Assembly: GCF_002752635.1 (NCBI RefSeq)
Contig: NZ_AYTW01000056.1
Span: 31,497-95,496 of the forward strand
Direction of reading: 5' to 3'
Length of the DNA: 64,000 bases
Source of the DNA: Mesotoga sp. Brook.08.105.5.1
GTDB lineage: Bacteria > Thermotogota > Thermotogae > Petrotogales > Kosmotogaceae
Below are positions 1 through 9,261 of the stretch, piece by piece; within the stretch, counting starts at the first letter, position 1; each line of letters begins with the position of its first letter. The position numbers and the translations under genes are program-made. The notes beneath the pieces were generated by a model, which saw only the letters and a program-made list of their open reading frames with translations, searched no databases and was not told the DNA's origin.

Positions 1-702
1 ATCCCTGCTGATCTCGCTTACTCTGTAGTTCTTGTCGTTGATTCTTATGACGCTGGTCGCTTCGAAAAGCTCGTGATTCTTATGAACCATGTCTATGGTT
101 CCATCTCTGTTCAGATCTATTCCGATGAAGACTTCGTCTATCTTATCGGCCAGGCCATCGGGCGCGGTAGGAAACAGGGCGATTTCGATCAGCTCTCCGT
201 CGACTTCCAGCAAACCTTCTCTTCTACTCATGAGCAAGTAGTCGACTTCGACGCCTTCCTTTTTTGGAAGGATCGCGTGAATTTCAAGATCCTGGGTCAT
301 GTAAGATGAATTCCCGTTGGAAAGATATTCTACCCTTAACTGTTGACTGAATTTATAGGCGCGGCTTTCATTTATAACGGTCCCTCTATATTGTCCCTTT
401 ATAGGAATGTTGTTTAGGAAACAGCCGTCGTAATCGCTGTCGATCCAGAGGATCGGAGGCTCGACGTTCATGATTGCTATGTTGACAGTTGAATCCCCGA
501 TTCTGATCTGTCCATAGAAAATACGCTCATCTGCGAGTGCGCTGACTCCTTCCGGTGGATAAATACTCATTTCGACATCGCTTCCGCTCGCGATGTATGT
601 CCAGCCCATCCGTTCCGTGAGGTAACCGGACAGAGTCCCGGCAAGAAGCATCGCCGACGAAATCAACGAAACGACAAGCAATATCGCTACCTTTTTAGCC
701 AT
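1..702 (-). CDS. Exported protein with EF-hand-like loop, partial (continues past left edge)
   Basis: An open frame of 234 codons runs from ATG at 702 to the window edge without a stop. A strong GAGGAGGTG ribosome site lies just upstream. The first 22 residues (MAKKVAILLVVSLISSAMLL) form a signal peptide, so the product is exported. The mature part is rich in beta-type sequence. Near the window edge it carries a calcium-loop-like motif, DLNRDGTID, matching the D-x-N-x-D-G-x-I-D pattern of EF-hand and dockerin loops. An earlier DSDYDG could be a second, weaker loop. I do not recognise the family. The C-terminal part lies outside the window, so function stays open. Confidence 0.75.
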   Translation of the reverse strand, partial: MAKKVAILLVVSLISSAMLLAGTLSGYLTERMGWTYIASGSDVEMSIYPPEGVSALADERIFYGQIRIGDSTVNIAIMNVEPPILWIDSDYDGCFLNNIPIKGQYRGTVINESRAYKFSQQLRVEYLSNGNSSYMTQDLEIHAILPKKEGVEVDYLLMSRREGLLEVDGELIEIALFPTAPDGLADKIDEVFIGIDLNRDGTIDMVHKNHELFEATSVIRINDKNYRVSEISRD

Positions 703-727
703 ACGAATCACCTCCTCAATTCATATG

Positions 728-1180
728 TCAAAGATCGGAGCAAAAACAACTTTCACTCACAGCTTCGGCTTCAAAGTCATCTTCGATTTGGAAGAAATAG
801 AACATTATTGTGCATTTGTTGCAGCTGGCTACGCCAAATCCTTCGCAGTCAACATCCACGTACTCCCAGCTCCACGGACTTGCGTCAATCGAGTATCTCA
901 TTCTCCGTAAGCGCTTGCATATACACTCAAAGGGTTGTTGTTTGCGTCGTAATGACGTGCTTCTGTAGAAATACAGCAATATACTGCGTAGGGTACAAGT
1001 CTCGTATTAATTATCAACTCTTTGCTGTAGGAAAACTCTGAATACCAGAAACAATCGCATTCATACAAATAGCAACCTGGGTCCTCTACTCCTGTAATCG
1101 CACGCCAGTTAGTCCAAATGTCAAAACCGACAGGAATACGAAAGAAGAATCAAAAAACACCACTTCAACATCGGAGTTCC
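728..1180 (-). pseudogene. Decayed small Cys- and aromatic-rich protein gene
   Basis: Three minus-strand frames join into one protein-like run. The middle frame (about 1150 to 898) reads with segments such as GFDIWTNWRAITG and CYLYECDCFWYSEF and ends at TGA 898-900. The next frame starts at an overlapping ATG (901) and gives 58 residues including SPWSWEYVDVDCEGFG, ending at 728. The middle frame has no usable start codon. The preceding frame carries a VGNSDVEVVFFDSS segment. The simplest reading is a frameshifted gene for a small Cys-rich protein. An alternative is two coupled mini-genes through ATGA. No family is recognised. Confidence 0.3.
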
Positions 1181-1574
1181 CTACTTTCTATGTAGTTACG
1201 ATACTGAAATAATATCATTATATATGTCATATAGAAAAATAGTAATTAAGTAAATTAGATATGATAAGCACTAAGTATTCGCGAATAGCCCTCCTGTGTT
1301 ACCTAAATCGCAGATTGTCACAGTAATATGCAAAATTATTACGATAATTACGCGATAGAATGTATCTTACGTGGTATGTGTACGAATGGAGTCATAAAAA
1401 ACATATTAAACGATTCGTAGTCTTTCCAGGATTTGGTGAACAATTCCCGACGATAATTTTCTCTTCCATATCCCGATTTGCTTGCGGGTGTTTCATATCG
1501 AATCGCTTCATTTCCCCGTAGTTATTGCTTGGCCTTCTCAATTAACAGCAATATCATCACGGCATATCGGGCTA
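1181..1574. other. AT-rich intergenic stretch, no gene seen
   Basis: This stretch is visibly richer in A and T than its surroundings. I see no frame with a plausible start, ribosome site and protein-like composition on either strand, and no clear RNA gene. Confidence 0.5.
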
Positions 1575-1603
1575 TTGACAGAAAGATGCGAGTAATGTAA
1601 AAT
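1575..1603 (+). promoter_or_regulatory. Consensus sigma-70-type promoter of tRNA-Asp
   Basis: TTGACA at 1575-1580 and TAAAAT at 1598-1603 are separated by exactly 17 bp. The tRNA starts 11 bp after the -10 box. Confidence 0.85.
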
Positions 1604-1614
1604 CTTATCTGTTC

Positions 1615-1692
1615 GGGGACGTGGTGAAGTTTGGTTATCATGCCGGTCTGTCACACCGGTGGCCGCGAGTTCAAGTCTCGTCGTCCCCGCCA
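1615..1692 (+). tRNA. tRNA-Asp (GTC)
   Basis: The acceptor strands GGGGACG (1615-1621) and CGTCCCC (1682-1688) pair fully. A G discriminator and encoded CCA (1690-1692) follow. The anticodon stem CCGGT/ACCGG encloses the loop CTGTCAC, giving anticodon GTC for aspartate. D-arm and T-arm (GTTCAAGTC) are in place. It stands alone with its own promoter and terminator. Confidence 0.95.
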
Positions 1693-1694
1693 GT

Positions 1695-1723
1695 GAGAGT
1701 CCTTAGGGGCTCTCTTCTTTTTT
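1695..1723 (+). terminator. Intrinsic terminator after tRNA-Asp
   Basis: GAGAGTCC and GGGCTCTC form a stem with one G-U pair and a TTAG loop, followed by a T-rich run (cttctttttt). Confidence 0.8.
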
Positions 1724-1960
1724 AGGGTGTATCTCTCAAGATGCATGTTTCATAATAGTCCAGCAACCCGCAAGATCTTCCAATCAATATCTGCTTAACT
1801 TCTTTCAGGCTGCGTGCGGTTAGAATATATTCAGGGCAGTAACTTCAAGACTATCACCGGATTTTTGGTCAAACTGATCTTAGCACGCGATGCCGGTTTC
1901 GCATTTGAAATTTCGGGAAGCCGATGAGAGAATGAACTTGCGATTCTAATCTGAGGGGAC
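1724..1960. other. Intergenic stretch between the tRNA-Asp terminator and the ruvC promoter
   Basis: I see no supported gene, RNA or repeat here. Confidence 0.5.
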
Positions 1961-1987
1961 TTGTACTCAATTCTGTTTTTCTATAAT
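1961..1987 (+). promoter_or_regulatory. Probable promoter of ruvC-polC
   Basis: A perfect -10 box TATAAT lies at 1982-1987. The best -35 candidate, TTGTAC at 1961-1966, gives a short 15-bp spacer, so the -35 assignment is tentative. The ruvC start is 31 bp downstream. Confidence 0.45.
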
Positions 1988-2018
1988 GATGGTTTGATTT
2001 TTTTGGAGGTGCTGGTAA

Positions 2019-2525
2019 TTGCCGGCTTGTGTGAGGGTTCTGGGAATTGATCCGGGTTTTGGTACTGTTGGATACGGTATTGTCGAGATGAGATCTTCAA
2101 GGATCGAGCTTGTATCTTATGGGGCGATCAGGACCGAGCCTAATGAACCTATCCCTGACAGACTACTGAAGATCCACGATCAACTGGAAGTCCTGCTTCA
2201 GGAATACGGACCCGATGAATCTGCAGTCGAGGAGCTATTCTTCTTCAGGAATGTCACGACTGCAATACAGGTTAGTGAAGCGAGAGGCGTTATTCTCCTC
2301 GCTATGAGAAGACATGAAGTTCCCATATTCGAATACACTCCTCACCAGGTGAAACTTGCTGTCACAGGTTATGGCAGAGCGGAAAAGGGACAGGTACAAA
2401 GAACTCTGAAGGCCTTTTTGCGGATGAAGGAAAACCCAAAGCCCGACGACGCCGCTGACGCCTTAGCTGTTGCATGGTGCCACCTTGCGGCGAGGAAGTT
2501 TCCCGGAGGTGTTCGAAAGGCATGA
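2019..2525 (+). CDS. ruvC: Crossover junction endodeoxyribonuclease RuvC
   Basis: RuvC is the Holliday-junction resolvase that works with the RuvAB branch-migration motor in recombination. The 168-residue length is normal for the family. The catalytic acids are visible: Asp11 in VLGIDPG, Glu71 in VEELFFFRN, and Asp144/Asp147 in PDDAADALA. The TGYGRAEKGQV segment is the usual basic stretch. The start is TTG at 2019, set by GGAGGTG 8 bp upstream. A GTG at 2031 is possible but worse placed. The gene overlaps polC by ATGA, so the two are co-transcribed and probably translationally coupled. Confidence 0.95.
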   Translation: MPACVRVLGIDPGFGTVGYGIVEMRSSRIELVSYGAIRTEPNEPIPDRLLKIHDQLEVLLQEYGPDESAVEELFFFRNVTTAIQVSEARGVILLAMRRHEVPIFEYTPHQVKLAVTGYGRAEKGQVQRTLKAFLRMKENPKPDDAADALAVAWCHLAARKFPGGVRKA

Positions 2526-5500
2526 AACTTTGTATGAAGAATCTTAAGCTCCCTATTTCGAGACTTCTTTCAAGAGTGTTGAAGTCCGATCCAGCCTTTG
2601 ACTGTGGGGGTATTGAAATATCTGGAATAACTATTGACTGTGCATCAAGAGAGGTCTCGATCGATTTCTCTTGCGAGGTAAACGAAGACGTGAGACATTA
2701 TCTAGAATCTACCTTTCGTGAAGAAGCGATGCGACTTCTCGGTTCTTCTGTTAGGCTTTCATTTGAACCTGGAGATTTTGAGACCGCAGGTGCAGAGAAA
2801 GAAGTTTCGAGGATAACTGAAGAGCAGTTCAGAGAGATACTCAAACTCACCAACGGCGCATCTTCATACCTTGCTTCTTCCGAAATGGTGTTCGAGAAGA
2901 ATAGAATTCTGATCACTGTTCACGATCAGTTTTCATTTCAGAGAATCAGTTCAAAAAAGCACGATTTAAGAAAAGCGATCGAAAAGGTATGCGAGAGAAC
3001 CATACCATTTGATATAGTTCTAGATATCCGTGAGGACGAGGAGCTGACCGTTGACGAAGATTCCTCATATCCCGAAGTTGAAAGAGAGAGCAAGGTCTCT
3101 TCCGGTGAGGCTGATTTGGTTCTGATAGGAAGAGAAATAAGAGCTGTCTCAAAGAAAATGAAAGAGGTTCTTGGAAACGAGACCGATGTAGTGGTCAGTG
3201 GTAAGACCTTTGGACTGGAGTCGAGAAACGGAAAGCTCTTCATTCTTACGTTCAACATAACTGATTACACGGATTCTCTTACTGTAAAACTTATCGGTGA
3301 AAATGCTCGTTCCCTCTCCGAAAAGCTCCGCGAAGGCGATGAGCTTACCATAAGAGGGAAGATGGAAACCGATACGTGGATTAAAGACGAGGTTCTGATT
3401 CCCAGAGATATCAACAGAACGACTCTTTCAAGGCGTGTTGACAATGCTCCCGAAAAGCGTGTGGAATTGCATCTGCATACCAAGATGAGTGCTTTGGACT
3501 CAGTTGTTGACGTCAAAGAGCTAGTGAACACTTTCAGAGAGTGGGGACATGACGCGGCTGCCGTGACTGATCATGGGGTAGTTCAGTCAGTGCCGGAGTT
3601 CTACTTTGCAGCTAAGAAGAATGGAATCAAGCCTATTTTCGGTATGGAAGGTTACATGATAAACGATTCAGAGCAAATAACGATGAACATAGACGAAGAC
3701 ACCTCATCTCTAGATGAAGCTTTGTTCGTTGTCTTTGATCTCGAGACGACGGGTCTCAACCCAAAGGAAGATGAGATAATTGAGATCGGTGCGGTAAAGA
3801 TGAGAGGCGGCGAAGTCATTGAGACATACTCATCTTTTATTAAGCCTGAAAGAGAACTCTCGTCTCTGATCTCTAGTTTGACGGGAATAACTGAAGACAT
3901 GCTTTCCGATGCTCGTTCGATCAAAGAAGTGCTCCCCGAATTTGTAAAGTTCACTGAGGGAAGCATACTTGTTGCTCACAACTCCTCCTTTGACTACGGC
4001 TTCGTCCGCAACTCTGTTAAGAAACATTTCGGAGGAGATTGGGAGATGCCATGCGTCGATACGCTTGCCCTTGCAAAAAGCTTATTCAAATCCAAGAGCT
4101 ATTCACTAGATAACGTTGTGAAGCGCCTCAAACTTGGACATTTTGATCATCACAGGGCTTACGAGGACGCAAAGGTTACCGCCGAAGTCCTGAAGAAGTT
4201 CATTCAGCTGGCGGAAAAGAGAGGGATTCAGAGCGTTGGCGAGCTTGAAAAACTGAGAAAGAACCAAAATCTCGACTCTCTTAAGCCGGTTCATGTAAGT
4301 ATGTTGGCCAAGAACAAGAAGGGTCTCGAAAATCTATACAGGTTGGTAACAGCCTCTCACACGAAGTACTTCTATATGAAGCCGAGGATTCCCAAGAGCC
4401 TATTAACTGATTTCAGAGATGGGCTTCTGATAGGTAGCGCTTGTGTCTCGGGTGAACTATCCAAAGCATTTATCGGTGGCGCTAGTACCGAAGAGCTGGA
4501 GGAAATTGCGAAATTCTACGACTATATTGAGGTTATGCCACTAGACAATATTGACACTAGCGAGGGCGAGACCAATATGTCGAGAGACACATTGACCAAG
4601 ATGTACCGTGAGTTCTACAGAGTTGGCAAGAGACTGAACATTCCTGTAGTTATGACTGGGGATGTGCACTTTATAAATCCACATGATGACATTTATAGAG
4701 CCGCAATAAATGCTGCTCAGGATTACGATAACTTTCAGAACCAACCATCGTTGTATCTCCATACAACGGAGGAGATGATGAACAAAGCAGTCGATATTTT
4801 CGAAGACAAGGCTATTGCAAAGGAAGTGGTTATCGATAATTCAAGGTATATTTCCTCAATGATCGAGGAGGTGACTCCGATTGAGGGGAAGCTACACCCT
4901 CCAGTAATAGAAGGCGCAGAAGAAGAAGTAAGGAGAATGGCTCTTGAGAATGCCGAACGGTTGTATGGAAATCCTCTGCCGGAAATCGTCGAAAAGAGGC
5001 TCAGTCGTGAGCTTGACGCAATAATCGGTCATGGCTACGCGGTCTTGTATCTCATCGCTCAGAAAATGGTCGCAAAGTCCAATGAGGAAGGTTACGTGGT
5101 CGGTTCAAGGGGTTCAGTAGGAAGCTCCCTGGTGGCCAATGTAATCGGAATAACTGAGGTAAATCCGCTTCCACCACATTATCTCTGTTCCGAATGTGGC
5201 AAGTCGATCTTTCCTGAAACCGATCTCGAATCCGGTTATGATCTTCCTAGAATGGAATGCCCGGGTTGCGGGAATGAGATGGCAAAGAATGGCCAGAGCA
5301 TTCCTTTTGAGACCTTCCTGGGATTTGAGGGGGACAAAGTGCCAGATATAGACCTGAACTTCTCTGGAGAGTACCAGGAACGGGCCCACGCCTTTATAGA
5401 AGAACTGTTTGGCAGAGACCATGTATTCAGAGCAGGAACGATCTCTACTCTAGCTGAAAGAACGGCCTTTGGGTTCGTAAGGGCCTATTCTGAAAAGAGC

Positions 5501-6760
5501 GGTAGAACGCTTAGAAGGGCTGAACAGGAGCGAATTGCGCGTGGCATCGTAGGAGTAAAAAGAACAACTGGTCAGCATCCCGGTGGTCTTATGATCGTGC
5601 CGAAAGACATGGACGTTCATACTTTCACACCGGTTCAGCACCCCGCAAACGATACAAAGAGTTCAACGCTGACAACTCACTTCGCATATGAGGTAATTCA
5701 TGATGATCTGGTTAAGATAGACGCTCTAGGCCATGACGATCCTACGTTTATCAGGATGCTGAAGGACATAACTGGAGTTGATCCAGAAAGCATTCCAATG
5801 GATGATACTGAGACTCTGGCGATCTTCTCTTCACTAAAACCTCTGGGAGTGAAATACCACGAGCTTGGAACCGACATGGGCACCCTGGGAATCCCCGAGT
5901 TCGGCACGACTTTTGTTCGGAGCATGCTTGCAGATACAAGACCCTCAAGTTTCGGCGAACTGGTAAGAATATCGGGTCTTTCCCATGGAACTGATGTGTG
6001 GTTGAATAACGCTAAGGACATCATTACTTCGAAACAAGCCTCACTTTCTCATGTTATAGCCTGTCGCGACGATATAATGAACTACCTGATTGCTAAGGGA
6101 ATGGATCCAAAGGAGGCCTTCAAGATCATGGAAAAGGTCAGAAAGGGAAAGGGTCTCAACAGGGACGATGAAGATAAAGTGAGATCAAGTGGCGCTCCCG
6201 AATGGTTCATCAACTCATGCAAGAAGATCAAGTATCTCTTTCCAAGAGCCCATGCCGCTGCATATGTTAGCATGGGATACAGAGTGGCGTATTTCAAAGT
6301 ACACTATCCCCTCGCCTTCTACAGCACCTATTTTTCAATTAAGGGTGGAGAGTTCGACATAGATATTTGTACATCGGACGTCAATACGATCAAGAAAGAG
6401 ATTATCAGACTTAGAGGTGATCAAGAAAGGAACGTCAAAGACAGGGCAAAAGAGACTCTCCTGGAGGTAGTGATGGAAATGTTACTCAGGGGATTTGGCT
6501 TCTTGAACGTCGACTTGATGAAATCGCATCCAACGAGATTCTTGATTGAAGGGAGATCGCTCAGAATACCTTTCAATAGGCTCCAAAACATGGGAGACAA
6601 GGCGGCGAGGTCTATTGAGCAGGAGAGAGAAAAAAGAGTATTCTCTTCAGTGGAGGATCTGATAAGAAGAACTGCTCTGAACAAGACCAGCGTTGAAATG
6701 CTCAGAAAGCACGGCGCTCTGAAGGGTCTTGCCGAGAAAGAACAGATCAGGCTGTTCTGA
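2522..6760 (+). CDS. polC: DNA polymerase III alpha subunit, PolC type
   Basis: This is a replicative polymerase with built-in proofreading, about 1412 residues. In order I see an N-terminal region and OB-like part (to about 310), the first PHP segment with HLHT (about 315), and the DEDD exonuclease with DLETTG (about 405), HNSSFDYGFV and HRAYEDAKVT. The PHP continuation and palm follow, with GSRGSVGSS (about 860), a four-Cys zinc knuckle (CSEC and CPGC, 890-918) and the catalytic PDIDLNF (about 941). It ends in QIRLF, a textbook sliding-clamp-binding peptide. The start is ATG 2522, overlapping the ruvC stop, with GGAGGTG upstream. An in-frame ATG at 2474 lies inside ruvC and is unlikely. A clamp-like gene follows 8 bp later. 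Confidence 0.95.
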   Translation: MKLCMKNLKLPISRLLSRVLKSDPAFDCGGIEISGITIDCASREVSIDFSCEVNEDVRHYLESTFREEAMRLLGSSVRLSFEPGDFETAGAEKEVSRITEEQFREILKLTNGASSYLASSEMVFEKNRILITVHDQFSFQRISSKKHDLRKAIEKVCERTIPFDIVLDIREDEELTVDEDSSYPEVERESKVSSGEADLVLIGREIRAVSKKMKEVLGNETDVVVSGKTFGLESRNGKLFILTFNITDYTDSLTVKLIGENARSLSEKLREGDELTIRGKMETDTWIKDEVLIPRDINRTTLSRRVDNAPEKRVELHLHTKMSALDSVVDVKELVNTFREWGHDAAAVTDHGVVQSVPEFYFAAKKNGIKPIFGMEGYMINDSEQITMNIDEDTSSLDEALFVVFDLETTGLNPKEDEIIEIGAVKMRGGEVIETYSSFIKPERELSSLISSLTGITEDMLSDARSIKEVLPEFVKFTEGSILVAHNSSFDYGFVRNSVKKHFGGDWEMPCVDTLALAKSLFKSKSYSLDNVVKRLKLGHFDHHRAYEDAKVTAEVLKKFIQLAEKRGIQSVGELEKLRKNQNLDSLKPVHVSMLAKNKKGLENLYRLVTASHTKYFYMKPRIPKSLLTDFRDGLLIGSACVSGELSKAFIGGASTEELEEIAKFYDYIEVMPLDNIDTSEGETNMSRDTLTKMYREFYRVGKRLNIPVVMTGDVHFINPHDDIYRAAINAAQDYDNFQNQPSLYLHTTEEMMNKAVDIFEDKAIAKEVVIDNSRYISSMIEEVTPIEGKLHPPVIEGAEEEVRRMALENAERLYGNPLPEIVEKRLSRELDAIIGHGYAVLYLIAQKMVAKSNEEGYVVGSRGSVGSSLVANVIGITEVNPLPPHYLCSECGKSIFPETDLESGYDLPRMECPGCGNEMAKNGQSIPFETFLGFEGDKVPDIDLNFSGEYQERAHAFIEELFGRDHVFRAGTISTLAERTAFGFVRAYSEKSGRTLRRAEQERIARGIVGVKRTTGQHPGGLMIVPKDMDVHTFTPVQHPANDTKSSTLTTHFAYEVIHDDLVKIDALGHDDPTFIRMLKDITGVDPESIPMDDTETLAIFSSLKPLGVKYHELGTDMGTLGIPEFGTTFVRSMLADTRPSSFGELVRISGLSHGTDVWLNNAKDIITSKQASLSHVIACRDDIMNYLIAKGMDPKEAFKIMEKVRKGKGLNRDDEDKVRSSGAPEWFINSCKKIKYLFPRAHAAAYVSMGYRVAYFKVHYPLAFYSTYFSIKGGEFDIDICTSDVNTIKKEIIRLRGDQERNVKDRAKETLLEVVMEMLLRGFGFLNVDLMKSHPTRFLIEGRSLRIPFNRLQNMGDKAARSIEQEREKRVFSSVEDLIRRTALNKTSVEMLRKHGALKGLAEKEQIRLF

Positions 6761-6768
6761 GGGAAGAA

Positions 6769-7815
6769 ATGAATTTCCAGTTGGCTTCTTCCGATTTTGC
6801 AAAGTTGATCGATCTCTTTGGAAGAGTTTCGGGGTCCGTTGAGCCTTCTTTCCGCTATTTCCAGATCTATTACAGGAGGGGATTGAAGTTCTTCGCGACC
6901 GATGGTTGTATGAAGCTTGAGTTTTCTTCCGGGCTTCCAATCACGCCTTTCACCGGAGTATTCTCGATACCGATTGACTACGCCAGGGTTCTCAAGAGCT
7001 CTGACGAGGAGTCAAACATAATCTTCTCCTCAGACGGAGACAACATTGAAATCAGAACAGATTCAGAAGTGCTCACATTGCAGAAGGCTCGAGGCGAGAA
7101 CATTCCTTCGATGGAGAGGAAGTTCGAGTACTCCTCTCGCTTTCTTTTGAAGGAATTCAACGAATCTCTGGATTTCATATCTGCAGCTTCACAGGAAGGA
7201 GATACTATCGAGATTTTTTCCAAAGGAAGTGAAACTGTACTCGCTGCTTCTGCAGGTAGAGCAATCCTTCTCTCAATGCTTAGAAACGAACCAAGAACAG
7301 ACTTTCATTTTTCTTTACAGTACGTGACCACAAGGCATCTTGTTAAGTCTTTGGAGTTGTTGTCGACGAAAGAGCTCGATGCGGGTACAGGTATTTCCGA
7401 GCTCGGATTAAAGGCGGGACCTCTGCTTTTCTCCATATGCACCGACGAGACTGGTTTTCCCGTACCGCCTGCGTTTCTTTTCAAAGAAGTCGAAGGAGGA
7501 GTCGGGGTACAGAAGAGGGCTCTTCTGTCGGCTTTGAGAAAGATTGTCAGACTTTCCAAACAAGGCTTCTCCATTCTGATGATCTCAGATAAGAAAAGGA
7601 TCAGATTCTTTCTGAAAGCAGGAAGTCTTCGATATGAGTGTGAGATCGGGAAATTTGACGGTGAGGAGTTTGCCGTTCAAGTCGACCCCAGGAAGCTCCA
7701 GTCTGTTCTTTCGAGAATGAGTAACTCTACGATTTACCTTTTGATAAGAGACGATTACCTTCTAATGGTTGACAAGAAGAGCAGGATGCATCTGTTTGTT
7801 CCCGTCATAAAGTGA
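6769..7815 (+). CDS. Divergent DNA sliding-clamp (DnaN-like) protein
   Basis: The 348-residue product is close to the usual 366 of bacterial beta clamps and shows the three-domain pattern. Residues near 38-47 read FFATDGCMKL, matching the clamp ATD motif. A VFSIPIDYARVLK segment matches the FxVPxxxxxKxLK strand-helix. LAASAGRAILL fits the second-domain ASDGxRL motif. The C-terminus (DPRKLQSVLSRM, then DDYLLMVDKKSR, then LFVPVIK) matches the third-domain end that normally closes in YxxMPxR. The match is by pattern and order, compared from memory with Thermotoga DnaN. Identity is low. It lies 8 bp after polC, whose C-terminus carries a clamp-binding peptide. Whether a canonical dnaN exists elsewhere cannot be seen here. 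Confidence 0.7.
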   Translation: MNFQLASSDFAKLIDLFGRVSGSVEPSFRYFQIYYRRGLKFFATDGCMKLEFSSGLPITPFTGVFSIPIDYARVLKSSDEESNIIFSSDGDNIEIRTDSEVLTLQKARGENIPSMERKFEYSSRFLLKEFNESLDFISAASQEGDTIEIFSKGSETVLAASAGRAILLSMLRNEPRTDFHFSLQYVTTRHLVKSLELLSTKELDAGTGISELGLKAGPLLFSICTDETGFPVPPAFLFKEVEGGVGVQKRALLSALRKIVRLSKQGFSILMISDKKRIRFFLKAGSLRYECEIGKFDGEEFAVQVDPRKLQSVLSRMSNSTIYLLIRDDYLLMVDKKSRMHLFVPVIK

Positions 7816-7914
7816 TGAGCAGAGTTCTCATCTGGTAGTATATAACTGTGCAATAATCTTCGAGGGTCTTGGAAGAAGTGGGCGGAGAAGATTTCTAGTT
7901 GGAGCTGAAGTCCT

Positions 7915-9261
7915 ATGAGAGTTATCGAGGCGAGAGGGATAGAAAAGTCATACGGAGGAAAGAAAGTTCTTAAAGCCGTCGATTTAGATCTAGATAGTGG
8001 TCAGCTTACAGTTTTAGGCGGACTGAACGGTTCTGGGAAGTCGACGATCATTAAGATTCTTAGTGGTGACATAAGCCCGGATAATGGTGAGATTGTTTTC
8101 GATGGGAAGCGGGTTGAGCTGCGGTCTATAGTCGATGCCAGACACATCGGTATTAGTGCAGTATATCAGGAATACATGCTTGTTCCAGACCTCACGATTG
8201 CAGAGAACATCTTCCTCGGAAGTGGAAAGTTTTCAATCAGCAGAAAGAAAATGAATCAAGAGAGTTCTAGACTACTTAAGGAAGTCGGCCTGGAGTATGA
8301 ACCTTCTGCAAAAGTCTCATCACTTTCAGCAGATGACCAATCCTTGCTTGAGTTTGCGATTGCAGCTTTCTCAGAACCAAGGGTCTTATTGATTGACGAT
8401 CTCTTCTCCGTGCTGAACAGCCCGTACAAGGAAAGACTGCTCAAAATGATAAACGATGTCAAGAATAGGGGAGCATCGGTCCTTGTTGCAACCCCAGATC
8501 CCGAAATAATGCAGAAGGCGGATAGACTGTTTTTCATAGAGAATTCGACAGTTGTAGATCTCCCGGTTCCGCTCGACAGAGGGGAGATACTTCGGAGAAT
8601 CGGGGCTTCAAACGATCGCTCGATTCCTCCTTTTGAAGGAGAACCCCTGATCGAAATCGGGAATGTCGCTGGTACTGGTAAGGATCTGGAAATCAGTAGG
8701 GGCGAGCTCATCCATGTTTTTTGTGGTAGCTCTGAGATTATTAGGGAACTCACCCGGGCAATTACGCGGCAGGATCCGTTTTCTGAAAATGCGGTTCCGA
8801 TATTCAGGGAGGCCAAGAGCTTCTTTGAAAGATTTGGTTCCAGAGGACCTTCTTCAGATGCAGAGAAGTATTTCTCAGCAACCTTGAAGAACAGCGGACT
8901 CGTTTCTCAAGTAATGCTGAAGAAAGCACGCAGCTTCATATCGACCAAAAAGCTTAGAAGAAGCTACATTCTAAACAAAGAGAGTGTAGTGTCCGTGAAG
9001 AGCTTTCTTGCAGGTCTTGAAGAGATAGACGGCTTTGCCGGAATCGTAAGTGATGAGGACGTTAAGCTCTCCCATTTGAGGTTTGAGGCCTGTGATCTCT
9101 ACGTATTTGTCAGACCTCTGCTTGGCCTGGATCCGGTTTCAATTGATGCTCTTGTCAGAGTTCTGCGGGACATTTCCGTGAATTCTAAAGCGGCGCTTGT
9201 GCTAACCGATGAGATGGAAAGCCTGAGTTTCTGTACTAGGGGTATGATAGTATGCAGATGA
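7915..9261 (+). CDS. Orphan RbsA-like ABC ATPase with degenerate sites
   Basis: The 448-residue protein has the two-half layout of sugar-importer ATPases such as RbsA or XylG. The N-terminal half has an intact Walker A (GLNGSGKS, 36-43) and Q-loop Gln85. The signature is LSADDQ (137-142), and the Walker B end is LLIDD instead of the usual LDEP, so the catalytic Glu is Asp. The switch His is missing (ATPD at 192-195). The C-terminal half shows no Walker A. No permease or binding protein lies nearby. It overlaps the next hydrolase gene by 10 bp. It may regulate or partner that hydrolase rather than drive transport. That is inference. Confidence 0.7.
   Translation: MRVIEARGIEKSYGGKKVLKAVDLDLDSGQLTVLGGLNGSGKSTIIKILSGDISPDNGEIVFDGKRVELRSIVDARHIGISAVYQEYMLVPDLTIAENIFLGSGKFSISRKKMNQESSRLLKEVGLEYEPSAKVSSLSADDQSLLEFAIAAFSEPRVLLIDDLFSVLNSPYKERLLKMINDVKNRGASVLVATPDPEIMQKADRLFFIENSTVVDLPVPLDRGEILRRIGASNDRSIPPFEGEPLIEIGNVAGTGKDLEISRGELIHVFCGSSEIIRELTRAITRQDPFSENAVPIFREAKSFFERFGSRGPSSDAEKYFSATLKNSGLVSQVMLKKARSFISTKKLRRSYILNKESVVSVKSFLAGLEEIDGFAGIVSDEDVKLSHLRFEACDLYVFVRPLLGLDPVSIDALVRVLRDISVNSKAALVLTDEMESLSFCTRGMIVCR

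Noticed and set aside
725..1041. Two short plus-strand frames
   Set aside because: No ribosome site. The minus strand gives the more protein-like reading.
2474..2521. Upstream start for polC
   Set aside because: It would overlap ruvC by 52 bp. The ATG at 2522 has the ATGA overlap and a GGAGGTG site.
8256..8816. Minus-strand frame of 186 codons
   Set aside because: Antisense to the ABC ATPase gene, with a Ser/Leu-rich composition typical of shadow frames.
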